In this document: positions 12,250-33,718 of the stretch, one piece after another | Position numbering within the stretch: the stretch's first letter is position 1 | Layout: every line of letters begins with the position of its first letter | Origin: Heloderma charlesbogerti | Taxonomy: Eukaryota > Chordata > Lepidosauria > Squamata > Helodermatidae | Direction of reading: 5' to 3' | DNA length: 64,000 bases | Assembly: GCA_026122225.1 (NCBI GenBank) | Contig: JANEZZ010002763.1 | Span: forward strand, 248,001 to 312,000 | Made by a program: the position numbers and the translations under genes | The notes under the pieces: generated by a model | The model's database searches: none | What the model was told of the DNA's origin: nothing | The model's input: the letters and a program-made list of their open reading frames with translations, nothing else

Positions 12250-14373
12250 GAGTCCCCTGCCATGCTCTTCAACCCAATGGCAGGACAACTAAGAAGACAG
12301 TTATAGCTTCTTTAATGTAAGAGTTTAAAATGTTGCCTTCAAAAGCTTTACAAGTGGAAAATACATGAATGACCCCTTATACAACAAAAATGTTGAAATT
12401 ATATACACCTGTTCACCCATCTGCTATTGATCAGTGCAACTGTTTTTAAACAAGGTCCAAAAGTATCAAAGCAGGGACAATGTAAAAAAGCTTTTTGGGG
12501 GTGTTGGACCCTTCCTCCAAGTGGAGGAATAAATTCTTCAGAAACAAGGAATACTGAATTTTCGTTGAAGAGGATGCATGTTTTTAACATGAGCTGGACC
12601 AAGATTTGAGAGTCATTTCTCATAATACAGAAAACCCCCATTTCTTTACCTTCTCTGCATCACACACTATAAATCTGGTGAAAGTCAGTCCAGGGTAGAG
12701 CAGCATTTCCCCTAATCCTTTAATCTAAACACTTAGAGCCATATTCACCTGGAAAGAACCATAGAAAAGGACTAGGAAAATGTGATCAACATGCCACTGA
12801 GAAAAGGCCTCACTACTCTGGAGAAGCAGCAGCCCAAGATCCATTCTGCATTCCGCAGAACACAAGTGTCAGAGTGTGTCAAGTGCACCCCATTATTTCA
12901 GATGAGAACAGGTATTACTAATGGGTACATCATGCCCCTTCAAGAAAGATGGAAGTTTCTGTTTTTAACTTAGGAGTTCTCCATAGGATACTCAAGCCAA
13001 ACAAGACTTCTACAGTGGTAACTATCTTGTCTAATGGGCATGTTAGAGCCTCATGATGTTTACAGATGGGATCTCCCATCTCAACACAGCCAGTGGCATG
13101 AAATCCAGGCCACATACTTAATTCCTGAGGGATTCTGCCATTCATGTTTCCCTCTTAAAAAATTCCTAGAGTATTCCCAAATATCCCTTCAGTGATCCAG
13201 CACACAAACCTTAGCACACTGGTCCATACATGCAAGATTGCCTATTATAATCTTTCTTCCACAACCCTGAGAACACTTGCCTTCCAAGGGAAGGATAGGA
13301 CACACAGAGATCTTCCACCATTGACTGTATCCTCTTAGAATATGAGCCAATTGCAACATCTCAGAAACCTTTCCTGCCTGCATCTTTCAGAAAGGATGCT
13401 TGCATTTACCAATTCATCAATAGGTTGCTGCAAGGAAGGAACCCTCAGATGATGATGGCTTGGAAGCTTTTTCTGACAATATTTCAATAGTGAAACCTTG
13501 AACACTGCATACTCATGGTGTACTGAGACCACTTTGTCCAGCCATTTAAATGGGATACCTAAGGGATATTGAAAGCATCCAGGCGATTGGGATTCTGTTC
13601 TGCCAGGCTCGAACAGCATGCTGTTGCCAAGTCTCCTTCAGGCTCTCTGATGGAATGGAATGGACTGGACTGTGATGGTAACTTTCCCTCTTCTTCAACA
13701 AGCACTATAGCCTGACACCGGGATATGCCTACAGAAAGAGATTATTCATACCAAGGCCACTACCAGGACTGCTTAAAAGACAGGGCTCTTGTTTTGCGAT
13801 GGAATTAAGAGATGTTAAACACTTAAGTAAAAATAATATAATTTTCTTAACAGCAAAACTAAAAGAGCAAGACAGAACTTGTTTCACTAAGAACCTCAAC
13901 TTATATACTGCATTCTGTGCAATCAAGAAATGGCTACCTGCTTCCCACAGATATATGTGGATTCTGGCCATCATCCCTATGAGCAGGAAAGGGTGGGGGG
14001 CAATGTTGATGCTCTTCATATGCCCAAGACAAGAAGGGCATCTGTGGTTGGGATCTCATTCTGGGACCAAATTTCAAAATTACACTGTTTTAATATCCTA
14101 TATATTTGCATGGAGCCAAACATGGAAACTAGAAACGGGTGCTTATGTCTCTGATGAGTATGAAAAGTGTCCTACACCCGACTACAAAGGCCTTTAATAC
14201 AAATCTGTGGAAATAACACAGGAGAATTCAAACAGTTGCTTCCTAAGGAAATAAAGTAGAACACCATCTTAACCAGTCAGAGCATCTGAATGTACAGAAG
14301 TCACTATACATGGACGAATCCCAGGTGGAGCTGGCTCATCCCCTCTAGTTCAGTATGGAGGCTGCTCTGGGAC
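12250..14373 (-). other. Probable TRAPPC3 3' UTR and downstream flank
   Basis: About 2.1 kb after the TRAPPC3 stop without any repeat I recognise, ended by a SINE. On the minus strand, ATTAAA-type poly(A) signals fall at about 14198-14193, 14091-14086 and 12316-12311; I find no canonical AATAAA. Which end is used cannot be told from sequence. Confidence 0.45.
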
Positions 14374-24032
<9,659 letters not shown>

Positions 24033-24185
24033 TCTGCCTCCTCCCTCCGAGCCGCTGCCGCCGACCTCTTCAGCCCTGCGATGGCAATAAAGGCCCCCGG
24101 CAGGTGTCACGACTAGCTTCGGAGGAGAAGGAAGCCGCCCTGCCTTGACTTGCCGCCGCTCTTCTTCTTCCCTCAGGGCAGAGGA

Positions 24186-24204
24186 ACTACAATTCCCAGA
24201 ATGC
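24186..24204 (+). promoter_or_regulatory. ZNF143/THAP11-type motif (ACTACAATTCCCAGAATGC)
   Basis: Near-perfect match to the known SBS-type consensus ACTACAATTCCCAGCATGC, about 155 bp upstream of the TRAPPC3 start codon in the CpG island. A weaker second copy with the core ACTACCACTCCCAGGATGC starts at 24345. Confidence 0.75.
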
Positions 24205-24257
24205 GCCGCGCAAACAGGTAAGCGGCCCTCCCTGCGGCATGCCGGGAGCCAGGAGGA

Positions 24258-24267
24258 TCTCGCGAGA
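24258..24267. promoter_or_regulatory. TCTCGCGAGA palindrome (KAISO-type element)
   Basis: Perfect 10-bp palindrome known as a core element of many CpG-island promoters. It lies between the two ZNF143-like motifs. Confidence 0.65.
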
Positions 24268-24440
24268 ACGCGACAGAAGGCGGCTGAGCGGGTTCCTTAC
24301 CCAGTATGCTTTGGTTCCGTAGAGCGAGAGGACATGGACGCTGTACTACCACTCCCAGGATGCCTCTGTGATTACGTCGCTAAATACCATAGAGCCGCCC
24401 CCCGTGAAATTATAGGAATATGAATGTGCCGCGGCACCAT

Positions 24441-25117
24441 AGAGATTTGGGGCGTATAGAGCGACTCCCTATTTCGCAGACCTAAAATGGTAGAGTAAGT
24501 CATCGCAATGGATAACTTCCGAGTTTACATCGGAAAAGTAGTATTTTGATTATTTATGCGGTATTGAATTATAATATTGCCAATGTTATAGGTATAATTT
24601 TTAAGTAGAATGGGATTTGAAGTTTCTGTGTGATGGAGTTTAAATTTAATCCTTTTAAATAACTTTTTATATTTTTTCTTTTTCTTTTTTTCATGCTTGT
24701 TTTTTTCTGTTTGTTTTTTTGTTTCTCTTTCGTTATTGCTGTGTCCTAAGAATACTGTATAGTTGGAAAATTGTAGTTACTGACTGAACGACTGAACAAC
24801 AACTGTTTATTTCACTTATAAAGATAAAAAATAGAATGAAGTATTTGTTTTTAAAGGAAAAATAGTATTTTGGCCCCCTGAGGGTGGAAGTGAGAGCTGC
24901 CCATAAAAATCAGTGGAGAAATTCAGAATTTTAGTATAGCTGTGATTGGACAGCAGCATGTCCATCTTCCAAAAAAGAAAAGGAAAAATAAGTCAGGAAA
25001 CAGCAGCTCGTGTGTCCCCTAGCTGAAGTCTTACTTCATGCCAAAAATGTATTAGGGAGATTTTAAACATTTTATTTTTTAAAATGCCTTGTTAAAGTCA
25101 ATTCCAGTTACAAATTT
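24441..25117. other. Intergenic, T-rich, nothing recognised
   Basis: Upstream flank of the CpG island with a T-rich run at 24660-24730. No exon seen. Confidence 0.45.
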
Positions 25118-25118
25118 T

Positions 25119-25400
25119 GTTGTTGTTCAGTCGTTAAGTGGTGTCCGACTCTTCGTGGCCCCGTGGACCACAGCACGCCAGGCCCTCCTGTCCTGCGCTC
25201 TCTCCCGGAGCGTGCTCAAGTCCACATTCGTTGCATCGGTGATGCTATCCAGCCATCTCATCCTCTGCCGTCCCCTTCTCCTTTGCCTTCACTCTTTCCC
25301 AGCATCAGGGGCTTTTCCAGAGAGTTTTCTCTTCGCATTAGGTGGCCAAAATATTTCAGCTTCAGTATCTGTCCTTCCAAGGAGCACTCAGGGTTGATTC
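25119..25400 (-). mobile_element. BovB LINE 3' fragment
   Basis: Minus-strand BovB tail: plus begins TTGTTGTTGTTCAGTCGTTA and GTGTCCGACTCTTCGTGGCC, then CTCTCCCGGAGCGTGCTCAA, ending near GGGTTGATTCC. Confidence 0.9.
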
Positions 25401-25470
25401 CATCATATCCAGATTGCAGGGAGGGAGGCACTGTGGCTGACAGAGAGTGGCTTACAATCGCCCTGCAATG

Positions 25471-25577
25471 TTGTTGCTGCTCAGCCGTTCAGTCGTGTCC
25501 GACTCTTCGTGACCCCATGGACCAGAGCACGCCAAGCCTTCCTGTCCTCCGCTCTCTCCCGGAGCGTGCTCAAGTCC
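25471..25577 (-). mobile_element. Second BovB 3' fragment
   Basis: About 105 bp, same orientation: GCTCAGCCGTTCAGTCGTGT to CGGAGCGTGCTCAAGTCC. It is separate from the 25119 copy, about 70 bp away. Confidence 0.88.
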
Positions 25578-26034
25578 GCAGTTAACATTACAGGTTAGAC
25601 ATGGCGTTAGGTTTGGTATAGAATTCTATTTTCCAGCCAAAAATCCTTTATATAAAACACCGGTCAGGTTGCAGCAAAACTCAGTCTACTTAAATTGACC
25701 CTTCAGGCTCTTTCCTAGCCGAAATCCAGCGCTCAGAAGCATGCAGAAGCCTTGTGCTCCATTTACTTGTATGTAGACATGCTGCGATTTCAATTCTCCC
25801 CAAAACTGATCCCCCCCCACACACACACACGGAGTAGAAAGAGCCTGAATTCCTGTCTTTATCGCTACCTTTTGCTTATAAGCGAATATGTTGGTGTCAC
25901 CGCAGCTGCACTATAATCGTAGATTTCTCCATTGATTTCTACGGAGATCTCTCATTTCTGCTCAGCGGGAGAAAAAAAACCCTAGCACAACCTGTATGTC
26001 ATCTTAACGCATGGAGAACGTGGGAGTCCTCCAA

Positions 26035-26245
26035 AAGTCATTGGCTGCAGCTCCCATCAGCCGTAGCTGATAAAGGATAATGGGAGTTGCAGTCTAACAG
26101 CATCTGGACGCCCGCACATTTCCCCACCTCTAGGAATCTAATACAACCTCCAGAACTGGATTCTTTCCCGATGGATTGGACTCCAACTCCCATAATCCTC
26201 CCATAGTCCAACCCATCTGAAGGGCACCAGTTTGGGGAAGGCTTG
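26035..26245. mobile_element. Foldback MITE fragments
   Basis: GGCTGCAGCTCCCATCAGCC / GGATAATGGGAGTTGCAGTC, then CAACTCCCATAATCCTCCC and GGCACCAGTTTGGGGAAGG; the same broad family as 28905-29032. Confidence 0.6.
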
Positions 26246-26261
26246 TCTAACGGTACCGTTA

Positions 26262-26378
26262 AGGGCGCAATCCTATGCATGGTTAGGCAGAAGAAAAGTC
26301 CTACAACTCCCTGCATAGCTGGCTGGGGAATGCTGGGTGTTGTAGGGCTTTCTTTCTGCCTAAACATGCATAGGATTG
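26262..26378. mobile_element. Hairpin MITE (GCGCAATCCTATGCAT type)
   Basis: Complete hairpin: GGGCGCAATCCTATGCATGG, CAGAAGAAAAGTCCTACAAC, loop, GTTGTAGGGCTTTCTTTCTG, AACATGCATAGGATTGCAGG. Other copies: 26994-27096, 28494-28614, 47506-47643. Confidence 0.85.
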
Positions 26379-26993
26379 CAGGCTAAGTCTATATTCCATT
26401 CTTCTTATGCTCTTGCCCTGCCTTGCTCAAATGGAAAGTGAAGGTGATGACTTTATCACGCTTGCTTGCTTAGTTTCCCTCTCTCTGTTACAAATAGTTC
26501 ATAAGACTTCAACTCCCAGCGTGCCTTGCAAAGTTAAGTCGTTAGCTGGGCTAACTTGGGTGCAGAGATAGGAGCAGCAGGTCCTAAGGAAACCACACCT
26601 ACGTTAAAGCTACTGAGGGCATTGCAATGATGCGTTCTTCTTATTAAGAGCTTCTTTTCTTCTGGATAATTCTGTACTACCCAGAAAGATGATGTACTTG
26701 CTGTATTGAATTTCATATTTGTTTTTATTATTTAGCATTTCCCTTTTAAATGTAATAGAAAGTTTCAATAAAAGTACTGTTTTGTTTTTGTTTTTTTAAG
26801 CTGAAGGCTAAACTAGATGTTAGATAAGAAGTTGCTGCTGCTTTGTGTCTTTTTCTGTTTTTTGAGGCGGGGCGGCTGCTGCTTGTTCCTGTGGGATTAA
26901 ACCTTTGTGTCTGGACTCTACCACTTAAGACTGGGAGTGGAGGATCACATACCTGCCACTACCCCCAAAAACCATGTAGATAGAAAACTATTT
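26379..26993. other. Intergenic, nothing recognised
   Basis: No exon or named repeat seen. Confidence 0.4.
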
Positions 26994-27096
26994 AGGGCGC
27001 AATCCTACGCATGTTTAGACAGAAAAAAAAGTCCTCCAGCTCCAGTTGTAGGACTTTTTTCCTGTCTAAATATGCATAGGATTGTGTCCTTATTTG
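26994..27096. mobile_element. Hairpin MITE
   Basis: GGGCGCAATCCTACGCATG ... TATGCATAGGATTGTGTCC, with complementary arms CAGAAAAAAAAGTCCTCCAG / TTGTAGGACTTTTTTCCTG. Confidence 0.85.
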
Positions 27097-27292
27097 ATTA
27101 AAGCCTTGTTGTTTAACCAAAAAGGCTTCCAAACTGGCTTATGAATGTCAGTAGTGAGACAGTCCTTGCCCTCAGGCTTACAATATAAAAGACACAATAC
27201 ACAAGGAAAGGAGGATGGGAAGGGGGGAGGAAAAAAAGCAAGCTCAGGCACCAATTCTTATAGTGCCAGCCTATCCAAAAGGAAGTTCCACT

Positions 27293-28535
27293 TAGTTCAG
27301 TGAGGCTTAATCCCAGGCAAGTGTACATGGGATTACTGCCAAAAGTTCTTAAAGGCTAGTCTTCTCTCTCCCTGATATGGTAGTTTTCTGTGTGCTGGGA
27401 ATGTTTTCTATAGGGAAGCATTTTCTCATATTAACCCCCACCTGTTGGAAGTTTTGCAGCCTGGTGGTCACCGGTTTACCACTTAACTGAGAACAAAATG
27501 ATGAAGGGGCTGGAGAACTCCCCAGTGAGGAAAGGTCACAACACCTGGGACTGTATACCTTAGAGAAAAGGCCAGTGAGGGGAGACATGATAGAGGTTTA
27601 CACACTGATGCATGTTTTCTGCGTGGTGTAGGGAAAGTGGATGGGGAGACATTTTTCTCCCTCTCAGAATACTAGAACTCAGGGTCATCCCATGAAGCTG
27701 ATTAGGGCAGATAAAAGGAAGTATTTCTTCACACAACGCATTGTTAAACTATGGAATTTGCTACCACAAGATGAAGTGATGGTCACTAGTTTGGATGTCC
27801 TTAAACTAGGTGCAGATGAATTGATGGAAAATAAGGCTATCAATGGCTCCTAGTCCTGATGGCTACAGGCCACCTCCGGTATGAGAGGCAGTATGCCTGT
27901 GTAAACCAGTTGCTGGGGAACATGGGTGGGAGTGTGTTGTCGCACTCATGCCCTGCTTGTGGGATTCCCATCAACAGCTGTTTGGCCACTGTGTGAACAG
28001 AATGCTGGACGAGATGGACCCTTGGTCTGACCTAGCATGGCTCTTCTTATGTTCAGCGCCTCTCTTGCAATGAATGATTCAGGCAATGCACAGAGTGACA
28101 TCGATGCACCCCTGCCTACGAATACTAAGAGGTGAGGGTGGGGAGAGGCAAATCGTGATGACATCACTCACATCACCTGTTGCTTATATTACCAGAGAGA
28201 ATGGCAGGGGCTGGTATGGCAGTTCCCGTGTCTCTTATGAAGTCTTCTTTGGCTGCTTGTGAAATTGCAGTCCTGGGATTTGTTATACCTTTTCACAGGG
28301 CATAATGCATCTAAGACGCAATCTTATTTATACACACTTAACTGGGAGCAAGCCCAATTGAACTCAAATGGGGCTTACTTCTGAGTAGACATGGACAGGA
28401 TTGCACTCTCATGGAATTTGCTGCCGTGAGGTGTGGCAATGGTCACAGGCCGAGATGCCTTTAAACAGGGTGTAGTCAGGATAACAGATGATAAATGCTC
28501 AGTCCTATGCATGTTTAGACAGAGAAAAGGCCTAC
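27293..28535 (-). repeat. Right arm of the 1.2-kb inverted duplication
   Basis: Inverted partner of 2980-4218, 23 kb away on the other side of TRAPPC3. Similarity falls off in the outer part (28300-28535), where the right arm carries an extra hairpin MITE. Confidence 0.88.
27400..28058 (+). mobile_element. CR1 LINE 3' end (in right inverted arm)
   Basis: Plus-strand partner of the previous CR1. It starts in the last coding part (GGCTGGAGAACTCCCCAGTG, AGAAAAGGCCAGTGAGG) and ends at CTTCTTATGTTC. Confidence 0.88.
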
Positions 28536-28614
28536 AGCTCCCAGCATGCCCCAGCCAGCATGGTAGGAGTTGTAGGCCACTTCTCTGCCTAAACACACAT
28601 ATGATTGCGCCTTA
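28494..28614. mobile_element. Hairpin MITE in the right duplication arm
   Basis: Same family; stem CAGAGAAAAGGCCTACAGCT / AGTTGTAGGCCACTTCTCTG. It contains CTACAGCTCCCAGCATGCCC, like a ZNF143 motif. Confidence 0.8.
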
Positions 28615-28770
28615 AGTCTATCAATGTCTCCTGTTTATGATGACTCTATGCTTCCTCCAGGATCAGAGGCATATGCCACTGAATACCAGGTGCTGTTGTG
28701 GGACAACGATGGGAGAGGGCTATTGCCTTCTTGTCCTGCTTGTGGGCTTCCCAGAGGCATCTGATTGGCC
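28614..28770 (+). mobile_element. CR1 3' fragment
   Basis: TCTATCAATGTCTCCTG, CTTCCTCCAGGATCAGAGGC, GGGCTATTGCCTTCTTGTCC and TCTGATTGGCCACC follow the CR1 3' order. Confidence 0.75.
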
Positions 28771-28789
28771 ACCATGGGAAACGAGACAT

Positions 28790-28910
28790 CAGAATATGTA
28801 CCCTGCATGCAGAAGGCCCCAGCTTTGATCCCTGGCATCTCCAAGTAGGGCTAGGAAAGATCCCTGTCTGAAACCCTGGAGAGCCATTGCTGCTGGTCAG
28901 TGTAAAGGAA
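28790..28910 (+). mobile_element. tRNA-derived SINE fragment
   Basis: CATGCAGAAGGCCCCAGC, TGATCCCTGGCATCTCCAAG, GGGCTAGGAAAGATCCCTG; same type as 52506-52700. Confidence 0.65.
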
Positions 28911-29032
28911 CCTTCCCCAATCTGGTGCCCTCCAGATCCTTTGGACTACAACTCCCAGCATTCCTGACCATTGGCCATGCTGCTGAGGTTGATGGGAATT
29001 GAAGTCCAAAACATCTGGAGGGCAAGCCTGGT
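28905..29032. mobile_element. Foldback MITE with ZNF143-like core
   Basis: Arms CCTTCCCCAATCTGGTGCCC and CATCTGGAGGGCAAGCCTGG; inside is GGACTACAACTCCCAGCAT. Confidence 0.78.
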
Positions 29033-29950
29033 GTAGGCAATACTACATGGACCAATGATCTGGTTTGGTATAAAGTAGCTTTCTGTGCTCCTACCTACTT
29101 AACATGTGTGGTAGGTAATCACTTTCCTGTGAAGATTATTTCTTCGCTGAGGAGGGTTATTTTGGAAGATCAGATACAATCTGAGCAGTGAGGTGTTTGC
29201 AGTGACAGATCAAAGTACAGAATTTCTTTAACCGGAGTGACACCTTCGTTTCCCAAATCGTACTTCCTCAAGTGACAGAAATTCCTGGACAAAGGTTTGT
29301 TCCCTTGAAAATGAGAGAGAATTTGAAACTCGTGTTGTGTTTCTGTTACTTTACAAATGAACACACAGAGCAGACAGGAAGCAAGCAGACAGACAGTATC
29401 ATCCAGTTAGTTCCTCATATCTTAGGAGCTGCTTTTACCAATCAGAAAACATTTATGGTACACTCCAAGGTCAGATTCTTTCTTTCCCCCTTTCAGTCTC
29501 ATTCACACTACAAAAACTTTCAGCACCCTCCCAGCCCAGGAAGGTGGGCTGTGATGTGGCACATGTTCCAATGGCTTCAAAGTCATCAAAGGCCATGGAC
29601 CAATAATGTATCCTTCACCATCAAGGACCATGGGCTATACAGAAACCTGGACGGTTGGGGGAGGCGAGCTGTTTTGCATAACCAGGAGCACATTTACAAC
29701 ACCTCCTTGCTACTTTCAAAGTCAGCTATCACAAAGCATTTGACGGGTGACACACGCCATCGCCTTCTGTGACAGCTCTTTGGCATGACTGGGGCACAGA
29801 CAGCTGTTAAAGATATGGGAGGTGAAGCTGCCTCTATTAATAAAGTGATAGGCTGCAAATTTGTCCCAAGTCTGTGATAACCTAGTTTGAGGACTATCAT
29901 GCACACTTCCAAGCAGAGAGAGCGAAGTTGGGTGCTGGGGCAGAAGTCTT
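29033..29950. other. Intergenic, nothing recognised
   Basis: A 166-codon frame at 29272-29772 has no resemblance to a family I know and its composition does not look coding. Confidence 0.4.
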
Positions 29951-29955
29951 GACTG

Positions 29956-30644
29956 TGTCATGCCCCGGCTGCAGGAATCCTCTGAGGAGGAGCTAGAGTT
30001 CTCAGAGACAGGCAACACCAAGGAGCCACCCCTGTCAGGAGATCTGGGGGAGCCTGGGCCTTCAGGGCGGATGGCTGCAAGTCCTCCTCCATGGGAGGAG
30101 GGGAGGTCCACCTCTGAGGTGGAGGCTGGGCAACCACCTAGCCCCTGAGGCTAGTAGGGCTCCTTTGAGAAGAAGGGATTAATTATAGAGCAGGACTCCC
30201 CAAGAGAAAGGACTCCTCAGGAGCAAGACTCTCCTCCAAAGTAGGACCTTTGCCAGACCTTTGTAGCACATTGCAGCAGAGCCCTGGGTGGGGCTCAGGA
30301 AGCTCTGATTGTATAAGCCTTCAGTTTCAACCTAGCCAGTGTTGGAACAACATCATTCTACTAGTTCTAGTGCCTTGTAGCTTGTTTTCCTGACCTTGCC
30401 TTGTGATTGAGCCTCTATGCTGCTGGCTCTTGGACTTCTGCTTGACTCTGTTTCTGGACTATTCATCTTACTCCTTCACTGTGCTTTGACCTTTGCCTAT
30501 ATCTTGACCATTCCTGCCTTAGCCTGTTCCCGTACTGGACTGAAAAGTTTGTGTTTCACCATTTGCCTGCTTTCTTACCTTGCCTTTTGGATTGCTCTGT
30601 AATTTGCCCTAATGCTGAGTCCGATTCAGCAATAGCAGGACAGA
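29956..30644 (+). mobile_element. Possible solo LTR
   Basis: Runs from TGTCATGCCCCGGCTG to GCAATAGCAGGACA, so it starts TGTC and ends GACA. It has a TATA-like TTGTATAAGCC at about 30309 and a long run of GACTCTG/TTGACC-type words. No target duplication is clear and no internal region is present. Gypsy-type LTRs in lizards can look like this; the call is tentative. Confidence 0.35.
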
Positions 30645-32639
30645 TCGTGTGCATGTTCTATACTTAAACAACCCAAATTCAGCACCAAGATAATCGTGTT
30701 TGTGGCTAGAATATATTTTGCAAATTGATTAGGTTTTGCATACGGAAAGACCCAAGTTTCATTCTTGTTATCTCCAACTTAAGGCTCTTAGGTACCAGAG
30801 GTGGGAAAGTCCTAGATGTGGGACCTTGGAGCTAGGCTGGTATGGTTGGGTACTTGCTGAAGGTCTGCGCCCCAGCAGGGACCCACTGAGAAGAGTGTCT
30901 GGAGTTGCTCATCCTCTTTACCTTTGCAACCTGCTTGTTCATCTGCTGCTCACTCTGGCCCAGACAATGGTGGTGTTGAGGAGCAGGAGATGCCTTTCAA
31001 GCAAGCAAGGGGTAGCAATGATGGGAAAGAGGATGAGGAGCAGCTGGTGACAATGATGGTGTGACAGTGAGTCTACTAACTCACTGGAAGACTGCCCCTG
31101 TTGAGGATGGCTTGCCCTAGGGCCTTCAAGAGGATGCTTTTGAATGGAGGACAGCCCTCTGGGAACCCTTCAAAAAGCAGACTGTTGTCTGTAAAAGAGG
31201 ACGCACAGTAGCTTGCACACGCACCACTAGATTCTTAAGGCCTGAGCCAGAAAAACCATCTTGTTAGCTCTTCAGATGAGGATCCTTCCCTGAAAAGTGC
31301 CTCATAGTTATGGTCTAAGTTGTGAATGGTGATTAAACATAATGGAGGGGCTGAATCCTCCAGACGCTTACCCTGAGCACTTTGTTTATCAGTGGTCTTA
31401 ATCCAGGATGTTTAAGGGCTTCAAGAATCAACATGGGCTCACCGATTCCTCTCTCTCCTGCAGGAAAGGAATGTTTCCTGGTGCTTGAGGAGTCATTGAT
31501 GGCCCTAATACCACCATTAATATAACCCGAAGGCCTTGCAGATATAAGAGAATATTTCCTTATAACTTATGGGGCTTTTAAATAGGGTGGGTTCCTCATT
31601 TGTGTTCAAAGAGAATACCATAGTGAACAATAGATGGCAGTTCTGTGCAAGACCCCCTTCCCAATATATTTGTAGAATTGAAAATCTATTGAATATCCCA
31701 GGGATGGAGGCAGGTATGTTTCCCCCTTCTCCACCCCACTGATTTATCTATGTAGGGGAGAGCTGAAGGGGATAATGGCAACATGTGAAGGGGCGGAGGG
31801 AAGCCTTATAGAGGAAAACCAGATACAACTTGATTTTTGCTGACACTGCAAATAGCACTTAAAAATACAGATCAAATTTGCCTATTTCATATCAAAATAG
31901 GTACGGATTGTGGACTGATTTTCTGTATGCAGTTTCAGTATTGACCCATCAGAGTACCAAAGCAAGACACTGACAACTGCGTCCTCCTTTTTGTGATATT
32001 TTTAACTGCCCACCTTATACAGAGAATCAATATACCCCCAAAGTATCTATTTTAGCAGGTTCGTGGGTATGTTCTTACTATGTTTATCCCTTGCTACTGT
32101 GTACAGAGTTTGTACCCATGATGGATCCATGGAGTTTATGCATTTAAAGTGTAAGATCTTTGTCTAACAAACCTATAAAACTGCATACATTTAAATGTCC
32201 AGCTGGTGATGGGCATTGAAACAAACCTCGACATTGCTTTGGCAATTTCAAGCATCTTTGGAGAATTATTGAGGGAGTTAATTTCATCTCCTTCCACCTC
32301 CGCCTGCCCCACCAAGAGTTCTTTGCTGGCTTCTGATGTCGGAGCATGTGCACTGGTGGTGCTTTTGCACACACACTTCACTGCATTGTTCCCTGCACAT
32401 TCTTCCCAGCACCAATCATGGCAGAGAAATTCAACTGCTCTTCCTCAAAATATACGTGTCTGGGAACAAGAGACAGGGTTCGATGAGGATGGGGATGTCA
32501 ACCACATAAAAAATTGCATGAAATCATCAGGATATTCACCAAAATGGAAGGTTGCTCAGCCAGGTTTGTTGATTGCTGTGAACTAGAGTCCCATTGAGAA
32601 TAAAGGGTAAACATGAAGGCTGCAGTCCTATAATCGCTT
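30645..32639. other. Intergenic, nothing recognised
   Basis: About 2 kb without an exon or repeat I can name. Frames are short. Confidence 0.4.
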
Positions 32640-32640
32640 A

Positions 32641-32825
32641 AGATCATAAGAGCCATGCTGCATCAGACCAAGGGTGCACCTAGCCCAATATTCTGTTCAC
32701 ACAGTGGCCAACCAGCTGCCCATGGGAAACCCACAAGCAGCACATGAGTGCAACAGTTTTCCCTGCCCAATGTTCCCCAGCAACTGGTGTACATAGGCAT
32801 ATGCCTCTGACAATGGAGGTATGGA
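32641..32825 (-). mobile_element. CR1 3' fragment
   Basis: Plus reads CATGCTGCATCAGACCAAGG, CCAATATTCTGTTCACACAG and CAATGTTCCCCAGCAACTGG. Confidence 0.82.
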
Positions 32826-32845
32826 TAGCATTGTGATGTAAAGCA

Positions 32846-32986
32846 GGGGTGGGTAGAAGATAGATCTCCAGATGTTTTGGACTTCAATTCCCAACATTTC
32901 TGACCATGGGTCATACTGGCAGGAGCTTCTGGGAATTGAATCCCAAACAGCTGGAGATCTACCTTCTGCCCACCCCTGCTGTAAAA
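32846..32986. mobile_element. Foldback MITE with long arms
   Basis: GCAGGGGTGGGTAGAAGATA and TACCTTCTGCCCACCCCTGC form the ends; the inner arms GATCTCCAGATGTTTTGGAC / AACAGCTGGAGATC continue the stem. Confidence 0.85.
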
Positions 32987-33517
32987 TGCTTTGTAGTTCT
33001 ACCAGACAATTAGCTCGTTGTGGCAGTTTCGTAGTAATCGCAGAGAGTTTTGGTAAAAATAAGAGGCTTAACATTAAAGAGCTTTTCCATGTGTGCCTAA
33101 AGCAGCAGGCTTACGGGGGAGCAGCTGGGGTGTATTCAGGCGGAGGGCTCCTTGCACTACCAATCAGAAGACATTGTGCAGCGGCTTGGTCTTTTTCCCT
33201 TTAACAGGCTTTCTGCATTAAGGAAAAGGACAGAAGCAGCAGTAAGAAAACAGAGGAGGGTCATGACAACGGGTAGACCCCCCCCAACTTCCATGAATGA
33301 AGCAAGGTGGGCAATGGCACCATAAAAGCCTCTATGTTAACTGTGAGATTCTGCCCATGCACAAAAATCAACCGGGGGACGACGACGACAGGGAATGGTC
33401 CTTAGTTCATAATACAGCAAAGCATTACAGCTTTGAAAAACTTGTATTCTGAAGCAGGTAATTTCAAACTTCAGCAACATCACCAATGCGTAACCCTTTG
33501 GCCCAGTCATGCAATTG
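32987..33517. other. Intergenic, nothing recognised
   Basis: No exon or named repeat seen. Confidence 0.4.
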
Positions 33518-33518
33518 A

Positions 33519-33718
33519 TCTCATAAGAAGAGCCCTGCTGGATCCGACCCAGGGTCCATCTAGTCCAGCATTCTGTTCACACAGTGGCCAACCAGCTGCC
33601 TGTGGGAAACCCAGAAGTAGGAGATGAGTGCAATAGCACCCTCCCACCCGTGTTCCCCAGCAACTGGGGCACATAGCCATACTGCCCCTGACACTGGAGG
33701 TAGCATAGAGCTATCAGG
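33519..33718 (-). mobile_element. CR1 3' end, interrupted by a Sauria SINE
   Basis: CATAAGAAGAGCCCTGCTGG onward in reverse-complement CR1 order; it resumes at 34056 (ATCAGGACCAGTAGCTATTG) after the SINE. Confidence 0.88.

Noticed and set aside
24145..24423. Plus-strand coding exon in the CpG island
   Set aside because: 92-codon frame is GC-driven; it has no known protein words and contains the ZNF143 and KAISO motifs.
24770..24805. BovB tail (GACTGAACAACAAC)
   Set aside because: Only about 15 bases match the BovB end and no BovB body precedes it; could be chance.
29272..29772. 166-codon plus-strand frame
   Set aside because: No recognisable domain, no splice context, not like any protein I know; a chance frame.
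29960..30148. Acidic, proline-rich plus-strand frame (ESSEEELEF...)
   Set aside because: Lies within a block that looks like an LTR; short and with no continuation.
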